Shown here piece by piece: positions 1-6,526 of a stretch of DNA of 25,101 nt. The position numbers were made by a program, and so were the translations under genes. The notes beneath the pieces are model-generated. The model was not told the origin of the DNA and did not search any database. It was given only the letters and a program-made list of their open reading frames with translations. The stretch comes from Flavobacteriaceae bacterium UBA6231. GTDB taxonomy: Bacteria > Bacteroidota > Bacteroidia > Flavobacteriales > Flavobacteriaceae. Positions within the stretch are counted from its first letter, which is position 1. The number at the start of each line of letters is the position of its first letter. The DNA is taken from assembly GCA_002441545.1 (NCBI GenBank), contig DJWL01000180.1:31740-56840 (forward strand), written 5' to 3'.

Positions 1-2009
1 AAGATCATCCTCAAGTTGTAGAAATTTGGAATTTGGTTTTTATGCAGTATAACCGAAAAGCCAATGGATCACTTGAAAGTTTACCTAACAAGCATATTGA
101 TACTGGAATGGGATTTGAAAGACTTTGTATGGTATTGCAAGGTGTTCAATCCAACTATGATACTGATGTTTTTACGCCAATTATTAGGGAGATTGAAACT
201 ATTGCTGATAAAGCGTATGGTACAGATGAAAAAGTTGATGTTGCAATTCGTGTCATTTCAGATCATGTGCGTGCCGTAGCTTTCTCGATTGCCGACGGAC
301 AATTGCCAAGTAATACAGGTGCTGGTTATGTAATACGACGTATTTTACGAAGAGCCATTCGTTATAATTTTACGTTTTTAAACCAAAAAGAACCATTTAT
401 TTATAGATTGGTTGATGTATTGAGTGAAAAAATGGGAATAGCTTTTCCAGAATTGAAATCTCAAAAGCAACTTATTGAAAACGTTATTCGTGAAGAAGAA
501 CAATCCTTTTTAAGAACCTTAGATCAAGGACTTATTTTATTAAATAGAATTGTTGAAGAATCTGATAATGAGACTATTTCAGGTGAAAAAGCTTTTGAAT
601 TGTATGATACGTATGGTTTCCCTTTTGATTTAACATCCTTAATTCTTAGAGAAAAAGGGTTGCAAATTGATGAAGCAGGATTTCATTCAGAAATGCAAAA
701 ACAAAAAAATCGTTCACGTGCAGCTAGTGAAATGTCTACAGATGATTGGACTATTTTAATAGATGATGCTGATGAAGAATTTATTGGCTATGATGCTCTT
801 GAAGCCCATGTAAAATTAACACGATACAGAAAAGTTACCTCTAAAAAAGATGGAGAAATGTATCAGTTGGTTTTTAATATCACTCCTTTTTATCCTGAAG
901 GTGGCGGACAAGTAGGCGATAAAGGCTATCTTGAAGATGTTCATGGCGATGTAGTTTATATTGTTGATACCAAAAAAGAGAACAATGTTATTATTCACTT
1001 TTCAAAAAATTTGCCAAAGCATATAAATGAAAGTTTTAAAGCTGTTGTAGACGCAAAACAACGCTATAGAACAGAGTGTAATCATACAGCAACTCACTTG
1101 CTGCACCAAGCGCTTAGAGAAGTTTTAGGAACCCATGTAGAGCAAAAAGGAAGTGCTGTTCATTCTAAACATTTGCGTTTTGATTTTTCACATTTTTCAA
1201 AGTTATCAGTTGAAGAATTGCGTGATGTGGAAAATTTTGTTAATGCAAGAATTGAAGGAAAATTGCCATTAATTGAGAAACGCAATATACCAATGCAACA
1301 AGCTATTGATGAAGGAGCTATGGCTTTATTTGGTGAGAAATATGGTGATACAGTAAGAGCTATACGTTTTGGACAGTCTATTGAACTTTGTGGAGGTACA
1401 CATGTAAAAAATACTGGAGATATTTGGCATTTTAAAATTGTTTCTGAAGGAGCGGTAGCAGCAGGAATACGTCGTATAGAAGCTATTACAAACGATGCTG
1501 TTAAAGATTTTTATCATGAAAACAATAGGACTTTTTATGAAATAAAAGATTTGCTTAATAATGCTAAAGAACCTGTGAAAGCTCTTAAAAATTTGCAGGA
1601 AGAAAATGCAAATCTTAAAAAGCAGATTGATGTTTTATTAAAAGAGAAAGCAAAAAATATTAAAGGAGATTTAAAAAGTGAATTAACAGAAATTAATGGT
1701 GTTCAATTTTTAGCTAAACAATTGGATTTAGAATCTTCTGCAATAAAAGATGTCGCTTTTGAATTAGGTGGCCAATTTGATAATTTGTTTTTACTTTTTG
1801 GTACAGAACAAGAAGGGAAAGCAATGCTTACATGCTATATTTCTAAGGAATTAGTGGCAAGTAAAGGACTGAATGCTGGATTGGTAGTAAGAGAATTAGG
1901 AAAATATATTCAAGGCGGCGGCGGCGGACAGCCATTTTTTGCAACTGCAGGAGGTAAAAATCCAGCAGGAATTAAAGAAGCATTAGAGAAAGCAAAGCAA
2001 TTTATTTAA
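1..2009 (+). CDS. alaS: Alanyl-tRNA synthetase, 5'-truncated by the window edge
   Basis: Charges tRNA-Ala with alanine in the cytoplasm and hydrolyses mischarged Ser/Gly-tRNA-Ala. The reading frame is open from base 3 (DHPQVVEIWNLVFMQYNRKANG), which is AlaRS catalytic-core sequence, so the gene begins upstream of the window; the TTG at 33 is an internal Leu codon, not a start. The editing domain is recognisable from its two zinc-ligand motifs, HTATH (1083-1097) and CGGTH (1389-1403). A coiled-coil stretch follows, and then the C-Ala domain, which ends with the glycine-rich GGGGGQPFFATAGG motif. About 669 codons are present; a full AlaRS is about 870 residues, so roughly the first 200 are missing. 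The secreted coiled-coil gene follows after 16 bp. Nothing suggests decay. Confidence 0.98.
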   Translation, partial: DHPQVVEIWNLVFMQYNRKANGSLESLPNKHIDTGMGFERLCMVLQGVQSNYDTDVFTPIIREIETIADKAYGTDEKVDVAIRVISDHVRAVAFSIADGQLPSNTGAGYVIRRILRRAIRYNFTFLNQKEPFIYRLVDVLSEKMGIAFPELKSQKQLIENVIREEEQSFLRTLDQGLILLNRIVEESDNETISGEKAFELYDTYGFPFDLTSLILREKGLQIDEAGFHSEMQKQKNRSRAASEMSTDDWTILIDDADEEFIGYDALEAHVKLTRYRKVTSKKDGEMYQLVFNITPFYPEGGGQVGDKGYLEDVHGDVVYIVDTKKENNVIIHFSKNLPKHINESFKAVVDAKQRYRTECNHTATHLLHQALREVLGTHVEQKGSAVHSKHLRFDFSHFSKLSVEELRDVENFVNARIEGKLPLIEKRNIPMQQAIDEGAMALFGEKYGDTVRAIRFGQSIELCGGTHVKNTGDIWHFKIVSEGAVAAGIRRIEAITNDAVKDFYHENNRTFYEIKDLLNNAKEPVKALKNLQEENANLKKQIDVLLKEKAKNIKGDLKSELTEINGVQFLAKQLDLESSAIKDVAFELGGQFDNLFLLFGTEQEGKAMLTCYISKELVASKGLNAGLVVRELGKYIQGGGGGQPFFATAGGKNPAGIKEALEKAKQFI

Positions 2010-2025
2010 TTAAACAGTATTGACT

Positions 2026-2526
2026 ATGAAAGCAAAGATTATAATTTTTTTAATGTTATTTTTTCCAACTATTTTTTTAGCTCAACAATTTCCAAGTCCT
2101 CCACCTATGAGGCAAATAAATAATCAAATGATGCAACAGCAACAAATGATGCAACAACAACAAATGATGATGCGAATGTTGCAAAACAATATTCAAACAG
2201 ATGAACAAAAATTGAATAGAGAGGAGAATAAAAAAATAAAGCTTGAAAAAAAGATTAATAACTTAAATGATGTTTTATTAAAGTTAAACGATGAATTGTT
2301 AAAAACAAAAGATACTAATATACAATCTAATAAAGAGCTTCAAAAAAAGATAGATAAAACTAATAAAGAGCTTGAAAAAAATACTGAAAAGTTAAAAGTT
2401 TCAAATAAAAAAATAGAAGGTTTTAAAAACAATATTGAAAAAACCAAAATAGAATTAGAAGAAAAAAAGAAAGAAAAAGAATTAAAAAAACTAGAGAAAG
2501 AAGAAAAAGGTAAAATGAAAGAGTAA
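2026..2526 (+). CDS. Secreted Met/Gln-rich coiled-coil protein, unknown function
   Basis: A 166-aa protein of no recognised family. Residues 1-21 are a clear Sec signal peptide (MKAKIIIFLMLFFPTIFLA, then QQ). Next comes a proline patch (PSPPP) and a low-complexity run built from MMQQQQ units (about residues 32-50). The rest is highly charged Lys/Glu/Asn sequence with heptad-like leucine spacing, predicted to form a long coiled coil ending in KLEKEEKGKMKE. I chose ATG 2026; an in-frame TTG two codons upstream (2020) is less likely because the hydrophobic signal begins right after ATG-Lys. It lies 16 bp after alaS and may be read from alaS transcription. Function is not inferable; a periplasmic or surface structural role is only a guess. 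Confidence 0.8.
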   Translation: MKAKIIIFLMLFFPTIFLAQQFPSPPPMRQINNQMMQQQQMMQQQQMMMRMLQNNIQTDEQKLNREENKKIKLEKKINNLNDVLLKLNDELLKTKDTNIQSNKELQKKIDKTNKELEKNTEKLKVSNKKIEGFKNNIEKTKIELEEKKKEKELKKLEKEEKGKMKE

Positions 2527-2602
2527 TATTTTTTACAAATCATAATAAATCCTGATAGGTTAAAATTTATCGAATTTATTTTCAAATAGACTCATTAATA
2601 AA

Positions 2603-3550
2603 ATGAACTTAACCACCAAAATTCCAATTTCAAAAACCAATTTACCGATAGATTATTCTTCTAAAATTCTATTATGGGGTTCTTGTTTTTCAGAGAATAT
2701 TGGTGATAAGTTTGGGTATTTCAAGTTTCAGTCTATAGTTAATCCTTTTGGAATTTTATTTCACCCTAAAGCTATTGAAACTTTAATTTCTAATGCTGTA
2801 CATAAAAAAGAGTATTCAGAAAATGATGTTTTCTTTCATAATGAACAATGGCATTGTTTTGATGCGCATTCAAGATTAAGTAATGTTTTTAAAGAAGATT
2901 TGATAACTAATTTGAATGATGCAGTCAAATCAATAAATCAACAAATAAGCAAATCAACACACATCATAATTACTTTAGGAACTGCTTGGGTATATCGTTT
3001 TATTGAAAACAACCATATAGTTGCCAATTGCCATAAAGTGCCTCAAAATAAATTTTCAAAAGAGCTTTTGTCTGTTAGTGATGTGGTTAAATCTTTAGAA
3101 TCTATAATTGAGGTAATTAAAAGTGTTAATTCTAATGCAACTATCATTTTCACAGTATCTCCAGTTCGTCATATAAAAGATGGTTTTGTTGAAAACACAC
3201 AGAGCAAGGCGCATTTAATTTCAGGAATTCATCAAGTTTTAAAAAAGAATTCGCAATTAAATTATTTTCCTTCTTATGAAATAATGATGGATGAATTAAG
3301 AGATTACAGGTTTTATGCTGAAGATATGGTTCATCCCAATCAAATTGCAATAAATTATATTTGGGAAAAATTCCAAAACGTTTGGATTTCCCTAGAAGCT
3401 TCAAAAACTATGGAAGCTATAGATTATATTCAGAAGGGGTTGAATCATAAACCTTTCAACCCAAATTCTGAAGCACATCAGCTATTCAAAAAAAAAATAG
3501 AGAAAAAACAGCAACAGCTTAAATTAAAGATACCTCATATTAGATTTTAA
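2603..3550 (+). CDS. GSCFA domain-containing protein
   Basis: A 315-aa protein of the GSCFA family (PF08885), a Bacteroidota-enriched family named after its N-terminal motif, seen here as WGSCFSENIG (residues 25-34). The family is thought to be related to SGNH/GDSL-type hydrolases. In keeping with that, the motif Ser (S27), an ITLGTAWVY segment and a C-terminal DMVHPN (Asp-x-x-His-like) block are present, but the substrate is unknown. Further family blocks are FTVSPVRHIKDG and YFPSYEIMMDELRDYRFYAED. No signal peptide is visible, so it is probably cytoplasmic. The gene stands alone, 76 bp after the coiled-coil gene, and is followed by a T-run hairpin at 3699-3749 that probably ends its transcript. 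Confidence 0.9.
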   Translation: MNLTTKIPISKTNLPIDYSSKILLWGSCFSENIGDKFGYFKFQSIVNPFGILFHPKAIETLISNAVHKKEYSENDVFFHNEQWHCFDAHSRLSNVFKEDLITNLNDAVKSINQQISKSTHIIITLGTAWVYRFIENNHIVANCHKVPQNKFSKELLSVSDVVKSLESIIEVIKSVNSNATIIFTVSPVRHIKDGFVENTQSKAHLISGIHQVLKKNSQLNYFPSYEIMMDELRDYRFYAEDMVHPNQIAINYIWEKFQNVWISLEASKTMEAIDYIQKGLNHKPFNPNSEAHQLFKKKIEKKQQQLKLKIPHIRF

Positions 3551-3698
3551 AGGCATTTAAATTAGGTATTGGTTTCAATCTTAATTAATTACATTTTGTA
3601 AACGCTATTAATCTTATTTAATAACGTTTGGTCGAAAAATTAGTGAAGTACAATTTTTTAAGTATAAATTTATTATGCTATTAATCAGTTCAAATATT

Positions 3699-3749
3699 AA
3701 ACATCAGTTGTTATAATCTATAAATGGGTTTTCAACTGGTGTTTTTTTT
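3699..3749 (+). terminator. Rho-independent terminator after the GSCFA gene
   Basis: Arms AAACATCAGTTG (3699-3710) and CAACTGGTGTTT (3733-3744) form a 12-bp stem with one G-U pair and a 22-nt loop. T's run through 3749. It lies about 150 bp past the GSCFA stop and is the first good terminator downstream. Confidence 0.65.
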
Positions 3750-3887
3750 GTAAAAAAAGTAAAAAAGAGAAGAAAAATATCAATAATAAAATAAGCTAGA
3801 ATCTTCTGAAAAGACAAGAGTGATAATTTATATAAAGATTTATTAAACTTATCTTAATAAAGATAAAATTCATAACGAGTACTTTTG

Positions 3888-3958
3888 TACCATTATGAGT
3901 TAGTTGTTTTTAAACATTAGTTAGGCTTCATACGTTGAAGGGAACTAATGTTTTTTTT
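3888..3958 (+). ncRNA. Candidate small RNA with terminator hairpin
   Basis: A strong terminator-like hairpin (arms AAACATTAGTT 3912-3922 and AACTAATGTTT 3943-3953, then T's to 3958) is not preceded by any plus-strand gene: the previous terminator is at 3749 and the next gene (rhodanese) is on the minus strand. A TACTTTTG box at 3880-3887 matches the Bacteroidota -7 consensus TAnnTTTG, although I see no -33 TTG at the right spacing. Together they would give an RNA of about 60-65 nt. The loop contains a second small hairpin (CTTCA 3926-3930 / TGAAG 3936-3940). It could simply be an insulating terminator; treat it as a hypothesis. Confidence 0.3.
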
Positions 3959-3961
3959 GTC

Positions 3962-4267
3962 TTATAATTTACTTCTTAAACTAAGCCAACCACCACCATT
4001 AATGGTTTCAATACCATTGTTGTTTAAAATGCTTGCTGCACTTGCTGATCGCATACCACTTGCACAACAAACAATAACTGGTTTGTTAAGTTTTTTTATA
4101 GTTGAAATTTGAGTATTTATAACTTGTAAAGGGATGTTTTTTGAACCAGAAATACATCCTTGAGAAAACTCTGCTTTGGTTCTTACATCTATAATTATAG
4201 CTCCTCTTGTTTGAAACTCCTTAATTTTATCTGTTTTATTTCCTGTTAGAAAACTGAATAGTCCCAT
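3962..4267 (-). CDS. Single-domain rhodanese-like sulfurtransferase
   Basis: A 101-aa stand-alone rhodanese domain (PF00581), expected to carry sulfane sulfur as a persulfide on its active-site cysteine. The family N-terminal motif is IIIDVRTKAEFSQGCISGSKNIPL. The active-site loop is VIVCCASGMRSASAA, in which the second Cys of CC heads the C-x-S-G-x-R loop. The C-terminal GGGWLSL matches the usual NMxGGxxxW end. Length is typical of PspE/GlpE-type domains. There is no signal peptide, so it is probably cytoplasmic. Start ATG 4267. It is divergent from the VOC gene across a 154-bp spacer that contains a TGTAAC-N4-GTTACA dyad. The physiological sulfur acceptor is unknown. Confidence 0.92.
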   Translation of the reverse strand: MGLFSFLTGNKTDKIKEFQTRGAIIIDVRTKAEFSQGCISGSKNIPLQVINTQISTIKKLNKPVIVCCASGMRSASAASILNNNGIETINGGGWLSLRSKL

Positions 4268-4313
4268 CTTTTAAAATTTTTAAGCAAATTACTTTATTTA
4301 ATTTTGAAAACAA

Positions 4314-4329
4314 TGTAACAAGAGTTACA
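4314..4329. promoter_or_regulatory. TGTAAC-AAGA-GTTACA dyad, possible regulator site
   Basis: A perfect 6-bp inverted repeat with a 4-nt spacer, about 47 bp upstream of the rhodanese start and 93 bp upstream of the VOC start. Size and symmetry fit a Crp/Fnr-class operator, but no regulator gene is nearby, so this assignment is inference. Confidence 0.35.
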
Positions 4330-4421
4330 ATGCTTTTTTTATTTTTCTAAAAACATTAAAATTATGTTGGAATTGCATTTAAAGAAATCAATTTGATTAT
4401 TTTTATTGATATTTTATTACA

Positions 4422-4787
4422 ATGTTAGGACTAAGAACAACAATTTATAAAGTTAGCAATTTAGCTGAAGCAAAAATGTGGTACAGTAAAGCTTTTAATA
4501 TGGCGCCTTATTTCGATGAACCTTTTTATATAGGTTTCAATATTAAAGGTTATGAACTAGGTTTGTTGCCTGAAGAAAATCAAACATCAAAGGGAGAAGG
4601 CGTTTTAGCTTACTGGGGAGTTGACGATATTTTTAAAACGTATAATTACTTGATAGAATTAGGAGCCAAAGCTCATGAAGCACCTGTAAATGTTGGAGGA
4701 GAACTTATGGTGGCATCAGTTTTTGATCCTTGGGAAAATATTTTAGGAATTATTTATAATCCAGAATTTAAATTAGAAAATGAATAA
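4422..4787 (+). CDS. VOC superfamily (glyoxalase/bleomycin-resistance-like) protein
   Basis: A 121-aa single VOC domain. It opens with LRTTIYKVSNLAEAKMWYSKAFNMAPYFDEPFYIGFNIKG-like sequence, the usual beta-alpha-beta start of the fold with an A-x-x-WY-x-x-AF helix, and ends with the second module block (DPWENILGIIYNPEF) in which the Glu is the usual metal-ligand position. The substrate cannot be named; VOC proteins include glyoxalases, dioxygenases and epimerases. Its stop overlaps the next gene's ATG by 8 bp, which indicates translational coupling with the PLP enzyme downstream. Confidence 0.88.
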   Translation: MLGLRTTIYKVSNLAEAKMWYSKAFNMAPYFDEPFYIGFNIKGYELGLLPEENQTSKGEGVLAYWGVDDIFKTYNYLIELGAKAHEAPVNVGGELMVASVFDPWENILGIIYNPEFKLENE

Positions 4788-5715
4788 AGAAATGTTTTTG
4801 CAAGTGCACGAGCGTGTGAAACCATATATTCACAGAACACCTGTATTAACATCAGAATTGATTAACGAAATGGTTCATGCAAATGTGTATTTTAAATGTG
4901 AAAACTTTCAAAAAATGGGCGCATTTAAAATGCGTGGTGCAGCAAATGCTATTTTAAGTTTGTCAAGCGAAGAACAAGCAAAAGGCGTTGTAACACATTC
5001 TTCAGGAAATTTTGCACAAGCCTTATCATTAGCTGCTAAAAAAATTGGAGTTAAAGCCTACATAGTAATGCCAAAAAATGCACCTCAGGTTAAAAAAAAT
5101 GCAGTAAGAACTTATAAAGGAAACATCATAGAATGCGATTCAAATCCTATTGCTCGTGAAGAAATGGCTGCTAAAGTTCAAAAGGAAACCGGAGCTACTT
5201 TTATCCATCCATCTAATGATGATTCAGTTATTTATGGACAAGGAACTGCGACAATAGAGTTATTGGAAGATTACCCAGATTTAGATTATATAGTTTCTCC
5301 AGTTGGTGGTGGAGGCTTATTAGCCGGAACTGCATTGGCAACTAACTATTTTTCAAAACATTGCAAAGTTATTGGTGGTGAACCTAAAAATGCTGATGAT
5401 GCATATCGTTCCTTATTAAGTGGAAAAATCGAGCATAATGATGAAGTGAATACTATTGCAGACGGATTAAGAACCTTTTTGGGAGATAGAAACTTTCCAA
5501 TTATAAAAAAGCATGTAGAAAAAATTATTAGAGTTGAAGAAGAAGAAATTATTGAAGCTATGAAACTCATTTGGGAACGAATGAAAATTATTATTGAACC
5601 TTCAAGTGCTGTAGCTTTTGCAGCTGTATTAAAAAACAAAGAAGATTTTATAAATAAAAAGATAGGTGTTATTCTTTCAGGAGGTAATGTAGATGTTGGA
5701 AATCTTCCGTTTTAG
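4780..5715 (+). CDS. Serine racemase / threonine-serine ammonia-lyase family PLP enzyme
   Basis: A 311-aa fold-type II PLP enzyme with no ACT regulatory domain, so not the classical biosynthetic IlvA. The PLP lysine is K50 in MGAFKMRGA, and the phosphate-binding loop is GGGG at 176-179. Two features favour the serine-racemase branch. The loop reads HSSGN (residues 73-77), with the second Ser at the position of the catalytic re-face serine of eukaryotic serine racemase, where threonine dehydratases have SAGN. The block GEPKNADDAYRS carries the Glu/Ala/Asp metal site of serine racemase (E201, A205, D207). The residue after SSGN is Phe instead of the usual His. These enzymes interconvert L- and D-serine and/or deaminate serine/threonine to keto acids; which activity dominates is not readable. 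It is coupled to the VOC gene by an 8-bp overlap. Confidence 0.88.
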   Translation: MNKEMFLQVHERVKPYIHRTPVLTSELINEMVHANVYFKCENFQKMGAFKMRGAANAILSLSSEEQAKGVVTHSSGNFAQALSLAAKKIGVKAYIVMPKNAPQVKKNAVRTYKGNIIECDSNPIAREEMAAKVQKETGATFIHPSNDDSVIYGQGTATIELLEDYPDLDYIVSPVGGGGLLAGTALATNYFSKHCKVIGGEPKNADDAYRSLLSGKIEHNDEVNTIADGLRTFLGDRNFPIIKKHVEKIIRVEEEEIIEAMKLIWERMKIIIEPSSAVAFAAVLKNKEDFINKKIGVILSGGNVDVGNLPF

Positions 5716-5773
5716 TAATTAATTAAATGCCTAAACTTAAAAGTAATTGCTAATTTTATGGTAAACAAGACTT

Positions 5774-6526
5774 ATGAGTAATCCATATGTGAAATTAACG
5801 GTTGAAAACAATGTAGGTTACATAACCTTTTTTCATCCAGATCAAAACGCTATGCCTAGTGAAAGTTTGGTTAAATTAGAACAAACTATCATTGAAGCTG
5901 GAAAAAATGATACGGTGAATGTAATAGTTTTACAAAGCGATGGAGATAGAACTTTTTGCGCAGGTGCTAGTTTTAAAGAGCTTATAAGTATTAAAACATC
6001 AAAAGAAGGAGAACATTTTTTTTTAGGTTTTGCCAATGTGATTAATGCCATGAGAAAGTGCCCGAAACTTATCATAGGAAGAGTTCAAGGAAAAGCCGTT
6101 GGAGGAGGAGTTGGCTTAGCCGCCGCAACCGATTATTGTTTAGCGACAAAATTTGCTTCAATTAAATTAAGTGAGCTGAGTATTGGTATTGGACCCTTTG
6201 TAATTGAACCAGCAGTTTCAAGAAAAATGGGAGCAACAGCAATGTCACAAATGACTATCAATGCTGAAACTTTTTTTTCTCCTGAATTCGCAAAAGATAA
6301 AGGCTTATATGCAGAAGTTTATGAAACAAAAGAAACATTAGATGATGCCGTAAAAACACTTGCAGAAAAATTATCAAGTTATAATCCTGAAGCTTTAAAA
6401 GCAATGAAATCCGTTTTTTGGAAGGACACTGAAGATTGGGATATCCTTCTAAATGAACGTGCTAAAATAAGTGGAAAGCTTGTTTTAAGCAACTTTACCA
6501 AAGAAACATTAAAGCGTTTCCAATAA
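5774..6526 (+). CDS. Enoyl-CoA hydratase/isomerase (crotonase) family protein
   Basis: A 250-aa crotonase-fold protein, normal length for the family, acting on an acyl-CoA thioester in the cytoplasm. Oxyanion-hole elements are visible: FCAGASFKEL (residues 61-70) and GKAVGGGVGLAAATDYCLA (106-124). Aligning with rat enoyl-CoA hydratase by eye, Glu144 corresponds to E134 (LSELSIGIGP), but the second catalytic acid Glu164 appears replaced by Ser/Gln (ATAMSQMTI, residues 154-162). The enzyme may therefore be an isomerase, thioesterase or other crotonase rather than a simple hydratase; a role in acyl-CoA or leucine degradation is possible. It begins 58 bp after the PLP enzyme. Its stop codon directly abuts the stop of the convergent hydroxylase gene. 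Confidence 0.9.
   Translation: MSNPYVKLTVENNVGYITFFHPDQNAMPSESLVKLEQTIIEAGKNDTVNVIVLQSDGDRTFCAGASFKELISIKTSKEGEHFFLGFANVINAMRKCPKLIIGRVQGKAVGGGVGLAAATDYCLATKFASIKLSELSIGIGPFVIEPAVSRKMGATAMSQMTINAETFFSPEFAKDKGLYAEVYETKETLDDAVKTLAEKLSSYNPEALKAMKSVFWKDTEDWDILLNERAKISGKLVLSNFTKETLKRFQ

Larger units (their letters stand above)
3551..3961. other. 411-bp intergenic stretch with three hairpins
   Basis: No convincing coding frame. The stretch holds three inverted repeats. The first (arms 3600-3611 and 3618-3629, AAACGCTATTAA with one mismatch) has no T-run. The second (3699-3749) and third (3912-3958) both end in eight T's, and their left arms are almost identical (AAACATCAGTT and AAACATTAGTT); they are listed separately. 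A short dyad TATCTT-AATA-AAGATA lies at 3850-3865. The spacer is unusually long for this gene-dense window. Confidence 0.6.

Noticed and set aside
33..41. TTG at 33 as the start of alaS
   Set aside because: The frame is open back to the window edge and encodes conserved AlaRS core sequence there, so the gene is truncated by the window, not started here.
2110..2175. CAACAGCAACAAATG-type repeat as a possible microsatellite or CRISPR-like array
   Set aside because: It is coding low complexity (Met/Gln runs) with no spacers; irregular and in frame.
3912..3953. Hairpin as terminator of the rhodanese gene
   Set aside because: On the minus strand the stem is followed by A's, not T's, so it cannot work as an intrinsic terminator for that gene; it points to plus-strand transcription.
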